Source of the DNA: Rhodocyclales bacterium
Lineage (GTDB): Bacteria > Pseudomonadota > Gammaproteobacteria > Burkholderiales > Rhodocyclaceae
Direction of reading: 5' to 3'
Assembly (NCBI GenBank): GCA_016235165.1
Contig: JACRLX010000026.1
Span: 1-64,000 of the forward strand
Length of the DNA: 64,000 nt
Positions 8,471 through 21,452 of this stretch are shown here, in pieces. Numbering within the stretch: the first letter of the stretch is position 1; each line of letters begins with the position of its first letter. The position numbers and the translations under genes are program-made. The notes below the pieces were generated by a model that saw only the letters and a list, made by a program, of their open reading frames with translations, searched no databases and was not told the origin of the DNA.

Positions 8471-8486
8471 GCCCCACCGTTACAAA
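8458..8486 (+). promoter_or_regulatory. Sigma-70 promoter of the luxR-type gene
   Basis: TTGACA (8458-8463) is a perfect -35 box, followed by exactly 17 bases and TACAAA (8481-8486), four of six matches to the -10 consensus. Transcription would begin near 8493, about 24 bases before the ATG. Confidence 0.6.
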
Positions 8487-8516
8487 GCGCCTTCCCTCCT
8501 CGCTACTCCTTGGTAC

Positions 8517-9257
8517 ATGGTCGCCAACGCGGCAGACGTTCCGAATCCGGGATCGGCCTATTTGCTCGATCCCGCCGGTCCCGAGCGCGATTTTTTCGAC
8601 GGCGCCGTGCTCGGTGCGCGCAGCCTTGGTTTCGAGTATCTCGCCTACCTGATCGGGGTGACCGATCCCGATACCGATACCGGCTGGCGCTACGTGATGA
8701 CCAGCAATTACCCCAAAGCCTGGCAACAGCGCTACCTGCGGCGCGGCTACCATGGCATCGATCCGCTGATCCGGCATGCGCGGGCTGGCGATTCGCCATT
8801 GGTTTGGTCGCGCGAACTGTTCGCCGCGGAATCGCTCTCCGCGCTGGCGCAGGACACCCTGGCGATCGGACTCAATTACGGCTGGGTCCAGCCCCTGCAC
8901 GATGCCTCCGGCGGCTTCGGCATGCTGACCCTGGCGCGCCGCGGCGGTCCGCTGGGCGCCGAGGAGATCAGGAGCAAGCTGCCGATGATGCAATGGCTGG
9001 CGCGCGTGGTGCACCAGCGCTTGTTCGGCGAGTTTCAGTCCTGGCAGCGCAACGAATCGATCAACTGCCTTACCGAGCGCGAACTGGGCTGCCTGCGCCT
9101 CGCGGCGGAGGGAAGTACCGCCGCTGAAATCTCCGCCATCACAGGGGTTGGCGAGCGCACCGTGAACTTCCACATGGCCAATGCCATCAGCAGGCTCGGC
9201 GCGGCGAACAAGACCCACGCCGTGGCGCTGGCGATCCGCCTCGGCCTGCTCGACTGA
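8517..9257 (+). CDS. LuxR-type AHL-receptor regulator (orphan)
   Basis: A 246-residue quorum-sensing regulator. The ligand domain (about 20-165) keeps the acyl-homoserine-lactone pocket residues at TraR spacing: Trp69, Tyr73, Asp82-Pro83 and Trp97, with YGW at 121-123 near the conserved Gly. The C-terminal LuxR HTH (about 180-244) has LTERELGCLRLAAEG and GERTVNFHMANAI. No luxI synthase is present, so it is a LuxR solo here; a partner elsewhere cannot be excluded. It is divergent from the LqsS-like gene and ends one base before the methyltransferase stop. Autoregulation through the palindrome at 8452 is likely but inferred. Confidence 0.88.
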   Translation: MVANAADVPNPGSAYLLDPAGPERDFFDGAVLGARSLGFEYLAYLIGVTDPDTDTGWRYVMTSNYPKAWQQRYLRRGYHGIDPLIRHARAGDSPLVWSRELFAAESLSALAQDTLAIGLNYGWVQPLHDASGGFGMLTLARRGGPLGAEEIRSKLPMMQWLARVVHQRLFGEFQSWQRNESINCLTERELGCLRLAAEGSTAAEISAITGVGERTVNFHMANAISRLGAANKTHAVALAIRLGLLD

Positions 9258-9258
9258 C

Positions 9259-10428
9259 TTACAGGGTATGCACCTTGTCGCCGCTGGCGAAGCCCAGCAG
9301 CGGTGCCGGCACATCACGTCCCAGCGCGATCACCTTGAACAGCTCGCCCATCTCGTTGGGCGATAGCAGCACATTCACCGCGCCTCGCGCCAGCAGGTTC
9401 ACCGTCTCGCCGGCGCCGACTTCGCCCAGCAGTTCGCCGATGCCGCAGTTGAGGAGGAAGTTGGCCTGGCTGCAATAGCCCAGCACCTCCAGTCCGGCGT
9501 CGAAGCCGGCCTCGGCCACCGCCGTGAAATCGACATGCGAGGTGATGTCCGACAGGCCCGGATACCAGAAGGCATCCTGATGTACGCGGTGCCGGTAATG
9601 GCAGCGGATGCTGCCGCCGTTGCGTTGCGGATGGTAAAGCTCGTGGCGCGGCAATCCGTAGTCGATCAGCAGCAGCGCGCCGCGTTCGAGGCGGCGCGAG
9701 AGGTCGCCGATCCAGGCGCGCACCGCGAGGCTGAGTTCGCCGCGCCAGGGGCCTTCCATCTGCAACGCTTGTGCCGCCGACAGCAGGGTGCCGGTGGCTG
9801 GCCGGGCCGCTTCGACCAGCCTCCCCTCCTCGATGGCGACGCCGATTTCCTCTATGCGGCCGTCCTCGCGCCAGCTCAATGCATGGGTGGGCATGGCGTC
9901 GAGCACCTCGTTGCCGAGCAGGCAGCCGGCAAGGTGTTCGGGCAGCATGTCCAGCCACTCCACCCGGTCGAGGTAGGCTGGTGCGCGCTGCGCCAGTGTC
10001 GCCTGCTGGCGTGCGCGCAGCGCACCGGACAGTTCAAGGATGCGATAGCGCCCGGGCAGGCAACCCAGCGCGTCGAGCGCCGGCAGCAGGTCGGCGGCGA
10101 GACGGCCGCTGCCGGCGCCGGCTTCGATCACCATGGGGGCGGACGCGCGCATTACCTGTGCCACTTGTCGCGCCAGTGTTTGCGCGAACAGCGGCGTGAT
10201 TTCGGGTGCGGTGAGGAAATCGCCGCCCTCGGTGTGGTCGCCGAACTTCTGTGTGCCGCCCGCGTAATAGCCCAGCCCCGGCTCGTAGAGTGCCAGCTCC
10301 ATGTAGCGGGCAAAGCTGATCCAGCCCCCGCGCGCGGCGATCTCGGCGGCGATCACCGCGCCCAGCATTTCGCTGGCGGCGCGGGCGTCGGCCGAGGGTT
10401 CCGGCAACTCGGCCGGCTTGAGTTGCAT
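9259..10428 (-). CDS. MidA/NDUFAF7-family SAM-dependent methyltransferase
   Basis: A 389-residue soluble protein of the DUF185 family. It has ISFARYMELALYEPGLGYY near the N terminus (about 38-56), GDFLTAPEITPLF, the SAM loop VIEAGAGSGRLA, and later NEVLDAMPTH. The mitochondrial relative NDUFAF7 methylates an arginine of a complex I subunit; the bacterial substrate is unknown. Its ATG overlaps the stop of the PaiB-like gene by one base (TGATG), so the two are an operon. Confidence 0.82.
   Translation of the reverse strand: MQLKPAELPEPSADARAASEMLGAVIAAEIAARGGWISFARYMELALYEPGLGYYAGGTQKFGDHTEGGDFLTAPEITPLFAQTLARQVAQVMRASAPMVIEAGAGSGRLAADLLPALDALGCLPGRYRILELSGALRARQQATLAQRAPAYLDRVEWLDMLPEHLAGCLLGNEVLDAMPTHALSWREDGRIEEIGVAIEEGRLVEAARPATGTLLSAAQALQMEGPWRGELSLAVRAWIGDLSRRLERGALLLIDYGLPRHELYHPQRNGGSIRCHYRHRVHQDAFWYPGLSDITSHVDFTAVAEAGFDAGLEVLGYCSQANFLLNCGIGELLGEVGAGETVNLLARGAVNVLLSPNEMGELFKVIALGRDVPAPLLGFASGDKVHTL
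9397..9422 (-). repeat. 26-bp bipartite motif, degenerate minus-strand copy
   Basis: Read on the minus strand it has AAGTCGGCGCCGG, four bases, then a right half with six of nine matches to ACGSCGATT. It lies in the methyltransferase gene. Confidence 0.5.
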
Positions 10429-11072
10429 CAGGGGAGCTTCCCGGCGCAGGTATCGGCGACCAGGGCGGCGATGGCGTTTTGATGTTCCCCGCCCTGGGCA
10501 TGGAGGCCGGCCACCACGCCTGCGCGGTTGGCCGCGGGCTGGTTCTGACTGACTTTCCACTTGCCTTCCAGCGCGAGGATTTCGATTTCGATGCCGACGA
10601 TGGCGGCGAGCATTTTCTCGATGTAGTCGGGCGGTGCATCGGCTACGCGCCAGGCTTGCGGCAGCCCGGACTCGTGATGATCGACCAGGTCGTCGAGCAG
10701 GGCACGCAGGCGCAGCGGGTCGTCGATGGTCGCCAGGCGGCCGCGCGCCTGCACCACGACGTAGTTCCAGGTCGGCACTGCCTTGCCGTGTTCGTGCTTG
10801 GACGGGTACCACGAGGGGCTGACATAGGCCTGCGGGCCATGGAAGATCGCCAGCACCTCGCTACCGGCGGCGTCGCGCCAGAGCGGGTTGGCGCGCGCGA
10901 CGTGGCCCCGCAACCGCGCCTTGCCGGTGGCGTCGAAGGCCAGGCGCAAGGGCAGATGGTCGGCGGCGAGGCCTTGCGCGCCCGAACTCACCAGCGTGGC
11001 GAAGGGGTGTTCCCGCATCAGGGCATGCAGGACTGCCGGCCGTTGCTCGGCGAAATGCGCGGGCAGGTACAT
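10428..11072 (-). CDS. PaiB-like FMN-binding split-barrel protein
   Basis: A 214-residue protein of the PAI2/FMN-binding negative regulator family. Family stretches include MYLPAHF at the start, HLPLRL, the LRGHVARANPLWRD region, FHGPQAYVSPSWYPSK, VPTWNYVVVQARG and DYIEKMLAAIVGIEI. Relatives bind flavin or haem-related ligands in a split barrel; the Bacillus protein was first described as a repressor. The ATG at 11072 gives the family's usual N terminus. It is the first gene of a pair with the methyltransferase and starts 13 bases after the PPK2 stop. Confidence 0.82.
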   Translation of the reverse strand: MYLPAHFAEQRPAVLHALMREHPFATLVSSGAQGLAADHLPLRLAFDATGKARLRGHVARANPLWRDAAGSEVLAIFHGPQAYVSPSWYPSKHEHGKAVPTWNYVVVQARGRLATIDDPLRLRALLDDLVDHHESGLPQAWRVADAPPDYIEKMLAAIVGIEIEILALEGKWKVSQNQPAANRAGVVAGLHAQGGEHQNAIAALVADTCAGKLP

Positions 11073-11085
11073 CGTGTATGCCGCC

Positions 11086-12261
11086 TTACAGCGCCGGATG
11101 CTCGCCGCGCTCGTAGACGATGTGGGCGCGGCCGACCAGCAGGGTATCGAGCGCGCCGATCTGCGTTGCGTCCTTGTTGGCGTAGGGCAGCTTGTGCAGC
11201 ACGTAGCGCAGGGCATTGAGCCGCGCGCGCTTCTTGCAGTCCGACTTGATCACGGTCCAGGGCGCATCGGCGGTGTCGGTGTGGAAGAACATCGCCTCCT
11301 TGGCCTTGGTGTAGTCGTCCCACTTGTCGAGCGAGGCCATATCGATCGGCGACAGCTTCCACTGCTTGAGCGGGTGGGTTTCGCGCTCCTTGAAGCGGCG
11401 GCGCTGCTCGGGGCGCGAGACCGAGAACCAGAACTTGATCAGGTGCACACCGCTCCTGACCAGGGTGCGCTCGAACTCAGGCGTCTGGCGCATGAACTCC
11501 TCGTATTCGTCCGGGTTACAAAAACCCATCACGCGTTCGACGCCGGCGCGGTTGTACCAGGAACGGTCGAACAGGGCGATCTCGCCGGCGGTCGGCAGGT
11601 GCTGCACATAGCGCTGGAAGTACCACTGGCCGCGCTCGGTGTCCGACGGCTTCTCAAGGGCGACGACGTGCGCGCCGCGCGGATTCAGGTGTTCCATGAA
11701 GCGCTTGATGGTGCCGCCCTTGCCCGCCGCGTCGCGGCCCTCGAACAGGATCACCACCTTCTGCCCGGTTTCCTTGACCCAGGCCTGGAGTTTGAGCAGT
11801 TCGACTTGCAAATGGTATTTCTGCTTCTCGTAGTTCTTGCGCGACATCAGGTGGCGATAGGGGTAGCCGCCTTCGCGCCAGCCTGGCGCCAGTTCGTCGT
11901 CGGGGTGCTCGTTGGCCGCCTCGCGTTGCAGGAAGGCCTGCTTGAGGGCCTGCACATCGTCCGGCGAAGCGCCGTCGACCACCGCCTTGAGCGCCTTGGC
12001 CAGCTTGGCGCCCTCGCCCGGTTTGGTATGGGCGACGATGTCATGGATCGCCTCGACCTTGGAATCGACCGCGGCGGCGGTGCGGTCCTTGACCACGAAG
12101 TTCCTGATGCCCTTTGCGGTATGCGCCGGGGTGACGTCGCCGGACGAGGGGCGTCGCTGCCGCGATGCGGTCTTCGCCTTGCCCGCCGCCGTTGCCTGGC
12201 GTGACGCGGCGGCCGCGGATGCCTTCGGAGTCGCCGCGGGCGACGGTTTCCTCGCTGCCAT
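11086..12261 (-). CDS. ppk2: Polyphosphate kinase 2, class I
   Basis: A 391-residue enzyme that uses polyphosphate to phosphorylate nucleoside diphosphates, or the reverse. The core has Walker A GRDAAGKGG (175-183), Walker B DRSWYNR, the lid-type stretch THPLKQWKLSPID, and NALRYVLHKLPY near the end. The first 50 residues are an Ala/Lys/Ser-rich tail with no clear fold, typical of some betaproteobacterial members. It sits directly after the YheS-like ABC-F gene with no gap, so translation is probably linked to it. Confidence 0.92.
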   Translation of the reverse strand: MAARKPSPAATPKASAAAASRQATAAGKAKTASRQRRPSSGDVTPAHTAKGIRNFVVKDRTAAAVDSKVEAIHDIVAHTKPGEGAKLAKALKAVVDGASPDDVQALKQAFLQREAANEHPDDELAPGWREGGYPYRHLMSRKNYEKQKYHLQVELLKLQAWVKETGQKVVILFEGRDAAGKGGTIKRFMEHLNPRGAHVVALEKPSDTERGQWYFQRYVQHLPTAGEIALFDRSWYNRAGVERVMGFCNPDEYEEFMRQTPEFERTLVRSGVHLIKFWFSVSRPEQRRRFKERETHPLKQWKLSPIDMASLDKWDDYTKAKEAMFFHTDTADAPWTVIKSDCKKRARLNALRYVLHKLPYANKDATQIGALDTLLVGRAHIVYERGEHPAL

Positions 12262-14159
<1,898 letters not shown>

Positions 14160-14163
<4 letters not shown>

Positions 14164-14720
14164 AGGAGACGGATCGGTGAGGCCAATTCGTGGCGATAGC
14201 CGCGGCGACCTTCGTAGCAGTTGGCGATTTGCGCCATGTCGGCGGCTTCGTCGCCAGTGAGGGAAAGGGTGGCGAGCAGGCCAAGCTCGTGCTTGCCGTA
14301 ATCGACCACCGCCATGATCACCGGTACGCCGGCCGCCATGGCGATCCGGTAAAAGCCGGATTTCCAGCCGGCTTGGAGGCGGCGCGTGCCTTCAGTGGCG
14401 ATGATCAAGTGGAAGTTGTCGTGGCAGCGGAATTCCTCGGCGATACGCTCGACAAAGCCGGTGCGCTCGCGCCGGTTGACAGCGATGCCGCCCAGCGCGC
14501 GCATGATCGGACCCATGGGCCCGCGAAACAGCGTGTCCTTGGCCACCCACCGCGCGCCATAGGGCAGCGCCGCCAGCGCCAGCAGCGTTACCGGAAAATC
14601 CCAGTTCGAGGTGTGCGGGTAGGCGATCACCACCGCCTTGGCGGGACGCTGCGGCAGGTCGAGCAGTTTCCAGCCGCAGGCCTTGAGGATCATGCCTGCG
14701 GCGCCGCGCAAGAGGCCCAT
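14160..14720 (-). CDS. 1-acylglycerol-3-phosphate acyltransferase-like protein
   Basis: A 186-residue PlsC-family acyltransferase. The catalytic HX4D motif is in PHTSNWDFP, followed by FRGPMG, and EGTR is present in the form IIATEGTRRLQAGWKSGFY. It would transfer an acyl group to a lysophospholipid or related alcohol at the membrane. There is little hydrophobic N-terminal sequence, so it is a short form. The ATG overlaps the stop of the PIN gene by one base and its own stop overlaps the next ATG, so it is wedged inside a compact transcript. Confidence 0.8.
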
Positions 14721-15133
14721 CAGGAATTCACCGCGAGCCGGAAGCGCTTGCGTCCGGGCAGGCGATAGGTTTCGAAATCGCTGCGGTCCAGAGTCCATAC
14801 CGTATGAATGCCGGTACTCATGGCTGCCACCACCAGCGAGGCATCGGCGAGATCCATCGGCCGGTCGGCATATTTCTCGATCCAGTCGATGGCGCGCACC
14901 AGTTCGTCGCGACCGAGCGGCAGCAGTTCCAGGCCGCCCTTGTCTATCCAGCGATACAGCGGCAGCGTTGCCGCGACGGTGGGCGTCAGGTGCGAGAACT
15001 CGGTCAGCACGGCCCAGGTCGTCAACAGCCGGCCGCGATAGTTTTCGAGAAAGAATTTGCAGTCGGAATGGGAGTGATCGCGTTTGTCCGCCAGCGCCAC
15101 CAGCGGACCGGTGTCGACCAGAATCGAACTCAC
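14720..15133 (-). CDS. PIN-domain toxin (VapC-like)
   Basis: A 137-residue PIN nuclease. The acidic metal-binding set is visible: Asp7 (LVDTGPL), Glu45 (LTEFSHL), Asp94/Asp97 (PMDLADASL) and Asp116 (WTLDRSDFETYR). VapC-type toxins cleave RNA and are blocked by the partner antitoxin. It starts with GTG at 15133, overlapping the antitoxin stop by four bases. Confidence 0.85.
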   Translation of the reverse strand: MSSILVDTGPLVALADKRDHSHSDCKFFLENYRGRLLTTWAVLTEFSHLTPTVAATLPLYRWIDKGGLELLPLGRDELVRAIDWIEKYADRPMDLADASLVVAAMSTGIHTVWTLDRSDFETYRLPGRKRFRLAVNS

Positions 15134-15393
15134 TTGCCGTGTTTCTCACGAATTGCGGCGGCAACGCGCTCCTTGGTGCTGCCCGCCGGCTTCTTGCCCC
15201 AGCCCGCACCGGAGAGGCAGCCGATAAAGCCGGCTTCCTGTGCCAGTTCATAAGGCGTGCGCTCGGTCTGGGTGCCCATGAAGCGTTGCTCCAGCAATTC
15301 GACGATCACCTCGGACTTGGTGCGCTTAGATTCGACGCAATACGTCGCCAGCGCCTGCTCGACGCGGTGGGGAAGGCGAACGGTGGTGGTCAT
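15130..15393 (-). CDS. Ribbon-helix-helix antitoxin
   Basis: An 87-residue protein. Residues 1-38 (MTTTVRLPHRVEQALA... TKSEVIVELLEQR) form a ribbon-helix-helix DNA-binding domain. The rest is a flexible tail that should wrap the PIN toxin. AGGAG precedes the ATG. Together with the PIN gene it forms a VapBC-like module. A palindrome 23-38 bases upstream is the likely operator. Confidence 0.82.
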   Translation of the reverse strand: MTTTVRLPHRVEQALATYCVESKRTKSEVIVELLEQRFMGTQTERTPYELAQEAGFIGCLSGAGWGKKPAGSTKERVAAAIREKHGK

Positions 15394-15415
15394 GACGGTA
15401 CTCCTGGCTGAGTTT

Positions 15416-15431
15416 GTATTAACTGTAATAC
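15416..15431. promoter_or_regulatory. Palindromic operator of the toxin-antitoxin operon
   Basis: GTATTA and TAATAC flank ACTG, a perfect inverted repeat between the ybiT-like stop and the antitoxin start. On the minus strand a TTGACG lies 15 bases before TATTAC within it, a weak promoter that the antitoxin could cover. This matches the autorepression usual for such modules. Confidence 0.6.
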
Positions 15432-15447
15432 AAGAGCCCGCGCCTCG

Positions 15448-17091
<1,644 letters not shown>

Positions 17092-17155
17092 GGGAGCGGA
17101 ACCGGGGGATGCGGCGGAGGCAGCATTCTACCGGCCCCGGTGGGCCGAGCCGGGA

Positions 17156-17181
17156 AAGTCGGCGCTGGTGCTACGGCGATT
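17156..17181 (+). repeat. 26-bp bipartite motif, intergenic copy
   Basis: AAGTCGGCGCTGG, four bases, then ACGGCGATT exactly. It lies in the short gap after the tungstate-binding protein gene and reaches its stop codon. It is the only copy outside a gene. Confidence 0.75.
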
Positions 17182-17998
17182 CAGCGTGAGGCATTGGGGA
17201 AGAACAGCTGTTCGCCGCCGATCTTGTAACCGGCAATCGCCTTCTGGCCTTCGGGCGAGACCAGCCAGTCGATGAACTTCTGGCCGTCGGCCTGTTTGAC
17301 ATGGGCATGTTTGGCCGGATTGACCAGGATCACGCCATACTGGTTGAAGAGCTTGGTGTCGCCCTCGACGACGATGCCCATGTTGCCGCGATTCTTGAAT
17401 GCCAGCCAGGTGCCGCGATCGGCGAGGATGTAGGCGTTCATCGAGGCCGCGGTGTTGAGCGCCGGACCCATGCCGGAGCCGGTGTCGCGGTACCACGGCC
17501 CCCTTGCCTTGTCGAGATCGACACCTGCAACCTTCCAGTAACGCAACTCGGCGGCGTGGGTGCCGCTCTTGTCGCCGCGCGAAACGAAGGGCGCCTTGGC
17601 GGCTTCGATACGCCTCAGGCCTTCGAGGATGTCCTTGCCCGCCGCCTTGGCCGGGTCGGCCTTGGGGCCGACGACGACGAAGTCGTTGTACATGACCTCC
17701 TGGCGCCTGACGCCGAAGCTCTCGGCGACGAATTTCTCCTCGGCCGCCTTGTCGTGCACGAAGACGACATCGGCGTCGCCGCGGCGCGCCATGTCCAGCG
17801 CCTGTCCGGTACCGAGCGCGACGACGCGCACCTTGATGCCGGCGGCCTTCTCGAAGGCGGGCAACAGGTGGCCGAAGAAGCCCGACTGTTCGGTCGAGGT
17901 GGTCGACGACACGGTGATGAAGCGCTCCTGGGCCTGGGTCAGGCCGGCACCCAGAAGTCCGGCGGCGGCAAGGGCGGAACAGAACAGACGACGAGAGA

Positions 17999-18002
<4 letters not shown>
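17181..18002 (-). CDS. tupA: Tungstate-binding periplasmic protein
   Basis: A 273-residue secreted binding protein. The signal peptide ends near AQA (residues 1-25, RRLFCSALAAAGLLGAGLTQA). The mature start ITVSSTTSTEQSGFF is the anion-binding loop typical of TupA, and later VSRGDKSGTH and DTGSGMG supply further oxyanion contacts. It delivers tungstate, perhaps molybdate, to TupB/TupC. Its ATG overlaps the tupC stop by four bases. Confidence 0.88.
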
Positions 18003-18684
<682 letters not shown>

Positions 18685-18685
<1 letters not shown>

Positions 18686-19389
18686 TACCCCCACCGCCTT
18701 TCCGCCCAGCCGCGCAGGGCATAGGCCACCGCGTTGATCGATAGCACCACCGCGATCAGCACGAAGCCGAGGGCCAGCGCCAGAGGCAGGTCGCCCTTGC
18801 TGGTTTCGAGGGCGATGGTGGTGGTCATCACGCGCGTCACGCCGTCGATGTTGCCGCCGACGATCATCACCGCGCCAACTTCGGCGATGGCGCGGCCGAA
18901 GCCGGCCAGTCCCGCTGTGGTCAGAGAAAAGCGGCCGTCCCACAGCAGCGTTGCCGCCGCGCGCGCGCGGCTCGCGCCCAGCGAGCGAAGCTGCTCGCGG
19001 TACTCGCTCCATTCGTCGGCCACCACCTGGCGCGTCAGGGCCGTGACGATGGGCGTGACGAGGATGGCCTGGGCGATGATCATCGCCGTCGGCGAGAACA
19101 GCAGGCCGAACTGGCCCAGCGGTCCGGCGCGCGAGAGCAGCAGATAGACCAGCAGGCCCACCACCACCGGCGGCAGGCCCATCAGGCCGTTGAACAGCAC
19201 GATTAGCACGCGCCGGCCCGGAAAGCGGCCGACCGCGAGCAAGGCGCCGACCGGCATGCCGACGACGCAGGCGATCAGGGTCGCCGCCAGGCTGACGCGC
19301 AGGCTGAGCCAGACGATGCTGCCCAGCTGCGTATCGGCGGCCGCCACCAGTTGCCAGGCGGTGAGGAAAGAATCACCCAGGGTCGTCAT
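18685..19389 (-). CDS. tupB: Tungstate ABC transporter permease
   Basis: A 234-residue inner-membrane permease with about five or six hydrophobic helices. The EAA-type cytoplasmic loop that docks the ATPase is REQLRSLGASRARAAATLLW. GFGRAIAEVGAVMIVGGNI and TRVMTTTIALETSKGDL are typical of TupB. It is the first gene of tupBCA and divergent from a ModE-like regulator. Confidence 0.88.
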
Positions 19390-19398
19390 GCCGATCGG

Positions 19399-19418
19399 TT
19401 ATGAAAGTTTTTGCATAA
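19399..19418. promoter_or_regulatory. Candidate operator between tupB and its regulator
   Basis: TTATG (19399-19403) and CATAA (19414-19418) form an inverted repeat around ten bases in the short divergent gap. The A/T-rich half-sites recall ModE operators. Binding by the regulator at 19439 is inferred. Confidence 0.4.
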
Positions 19419-19438
19419 GGCGAAACAGGTTAAAGTAG

Positions 19439-20548
19439 GTGAAAAGTGAATCAAATATGTCGCCACCTGCAACTAGTCGTTCGCTTCCCCGATTGCGCTG
19501 GAACTGGGATTTCGGCCCCCTGCTGGGGGACGTCGACACTTCGCGCCTGCTGCAACTATTGAATGCCCTGGCCGAGGGCGGCGCACTCGGGACGGCGGCG
19601 CGGGCCAGCGGCATGTCCTACCGTTCGGCCTGGGGTCTGCTGCGCGCCTGCGAACAGGCGCTGGGGGCGTCGATGGTGATCATGGAGCGCGGACGCGGCA
19701 CGCGCCTCACCGAGTTCGGCGCGGCTCTGGTCGAGCTTGACTCGGCTGCACGGCGCGCGCTCGAAGATGTGCACTCACCCTGGCAGCGCAAGCTCGAAGC
19801 GCTGCTGGCGCCGGTGGTGCGCGTTGCCCCCGGGCGCTTGCGCCTGGCGGCAAGTCACGACCTTGCCCTGGCCGACTGGATCGAACATGGCCGCCGCATC
19901 CGCTTCGAGTTGTTCTGGCGCGGCAGCGATGAAGCATTGGCGGAACTGGGGCGCGACGAATGCGAGATGGCGGGTTTCCATGTGCCGGAAAACTGGAGCG
20001 CGGACCAACTCGAAACCTGGCTACGGCGCTGGCTCGACCCGGCGCGTCACGTCTGCCTGCCCGTAATGCGCCGCCGTCAGGGCCTGATCGTGGCGCGCGG
20101 CAATCCGCACAAGCTGCAATCGCTGACCGATGTATCGCGCCGCGGCCTGCGCATGGTGAATCGCCAGCGTGGCTCGGGAACGCGCGGCATGATCGACCAG
20201 TTGCTGGCGGCGAACAAGCTGCGTCCGGAAAATATCGCCGGCTACAACCACGAGGAATTCACCCACGAGGCGATCGCCGCCACCGTCGCCACCGGGCAGG
20301 CCGATGTCGGTTTCGGCATCGAGGCGGCGGCGGCACGCTATGACTTGAGCTTCGTGCCGCTGGTCACCGAACGCTATGGATTCGCGATGTCGACGCCAAT
20401 CGCGGATAGCCCCGAGGGCCGCGCATTTCTGGCCCGTGTCCATGGCAGTACTTTCCGCCAGCGCCTGCTGGCGATGCCGGGCTACGAACCCTTGCCGACC
20501 TGTGGGCCGGGGTCGTGGGACATGTTCCTGTCCTCGGGCGAGGAATGA
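19439..20548 (+). CDS. ModE-type HTH regulator fused to a periplasmic-binding-like domain
   Basis: A 369-residue regulator. Residues about 30-100 form a ModE/LysR-like winged helix (LLNALAEGGALGTAARASGMSYRSAWGLL, then RGRGTRLTEFGAALV). Residues about 115-350 resemble a binding protein: LRLAASHDLAL, GLIVARGNPHK, NRQRGSGTRGMID, HEAIAATVATGQADVGFGIEAAA. The usual ModE ligand domains are absent. With tupBCA divergent, tungstate or molybdate is the probable effector. The start is GTG at 19439; an ATG at 19457 is also possible. Confidence 0.8.
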   Translation: MKSESNMSPPATSRSLPRLRWNWDFGPLLGDVDTSRLLQLLNALAEGGALGTAARASGMSYRSAWGLLRACEQALGASMVIMERGRGTRLTEFGAALVELDSAARRALEDVHSPWQRKLEALLAPVVRVAPGRLRLAASHDLALADWIEHGRRIRFELFWRGSDEALAELGRDECEMAGFHVPENWSADQLETWLRRWLDPARHVCLPVMRRRQGLIVARGNPHKLQSLTDVSRRGLRMVNRQRGSGTRGMIDQLLAANKLRPENIAGYNHEEFTHEAIAATVATGQADVGFGIEAAAARYDLSFVPLVTERYGFAMSTPIADSPEGRAFLARVHGSTFRQRLLAMPGYEPLPTCGPGSWDMFLSSGEE

Positions 20549-20675
20549 CTCCGCTAGAATTTCGGCAACTCGTGGCGTCAACGACCGACATGTGTTTTGG
20601 TTTAAGATGAAAATATACTCGGCGCCGTGATGTTCATGATCAGGCGCTTGCCGACCGGAATGCAGAGGAGTCCCG

Positions 20676-21056
20676 ATGGGAAAGAAGGCCAAAAAGATAA
20701 AGTTCGATTGCTCCCAATGTCCGGGATGGTGCTGTAGCTACGAGCGCATTCGCACCACGCCGGAGGACATTGCCCTGCTGGCGGCCCGCTTCGAGTGCGA
20801 TGAAAAGGAAATCAAGGCCAGAGCTCTTGATTTCATCGACGGCGAGTGGTTCCTGCGCCATCGCAAGGACGACATCTACAAGTCGATTTGCGTCTTCTTC
20901 GACCGCAACAAAAGGCATTGCGGCATCTATGAGGTACGCCCGGCGGTTTGCCACAAGTTTCCCTGGGGGAAGACCTGCGGCTACTACGACTTTCTCAAGT
21001 TCGAGCGTGAAATGATGGGAGATGACGAGTTCATTCCCTTGCCCTACCCGAAGTAG
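20676..21056 (+). CDS. YkgJ-type cysteine-cluster protein
   Basis: A 126-residue soluble protein with the metal-chelating cysteine pattern of the UPF0153/YkgJ family: CSQCPGWCC near residue 12, then CVFFDRNKRHCGIYEVRPAVCHKFPWG and a final Cys in KTCGYYDF. Relatives are thought to bind zinc or iron-sulfur; the role is unknown. A TATACT box lies about 50 bases upstream. It precedes the acidic protein on the same strand by 38 bases and may open the transcript that leads into the export genes, but there is no functional evidence for that. Confidence 0.82.
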   Translation: MGKKAKKIKFDCSQCPGWCCSYERIRTTPEDIALLAARFECDEKEIKARALDFIDGEWFLRHRKDDIYKSICVFFDRNKRHCGIYEVRPAVCHKFPWGKTCGYYDFLKFEREMMGDDEFIPLPYPK

Positions 21057-21094
21057 CCCCTGGTATTAACCCCCTACACCAATTGGAGAACTCG

Positions 21095-21382
21095 ATGAGC
21101 GAAGCGAAAGAGAGAATCCTGCAGTTACTTCCCGCCGACGGATGGGATGCCATGTTCGAAGACGAGGACAACGTCGCCGTCGTCTGCTTCGCCCTGGTCG
21201 AGAGCACCGACGAGGCGGGCGCGGTGTCGTCGGCGGTGCGGCCGATGGCCGGCATCGGGAATGCGATCGAATTCTGCGACGACTATCCGAACTATCAAGG
21301 CCTGACGCGGACCGACGACGACTGGGATGAGGAAGACGACGAAGAGGACGACGAGGGCGGCGAGGACGACGAAGAGGAATGA
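21095..21382 (+). CDS. Acidic-tailed hypothetical protein
   Basis: A 95-residue protein of unknown function. GGAG precedes the ATG. The first ~70 residues (QLLPADGWDAMFEDEDNVAVVCFALVES...) look folded, with MAGIGNAIEFCDDYPNYQG near the end. The last ~20 are almost all Asp and Glu. A polyacidic tail could engage a basic partner; the Lys-rich export substrate encoded 9 kb downstream is a tempting one, but this is speculation. Confidence 0.6.
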   Translation: MSEAKERILQLLPADGWDAMFEDEDNVAVVCFALVESTDEAGAVSSAVRPMAGIGNAIEFCDDYPNYQGLTRTDDDWDEEDDEEDDEGGEDDEEE

Positions 21383-21452
21383 GTTCTTCTGTCCCCAAAC
21401 CGTTGCAATCGCGGCTGACCATGTCTTCCTTTTTCCCGAGTAGGAGAAGCTG

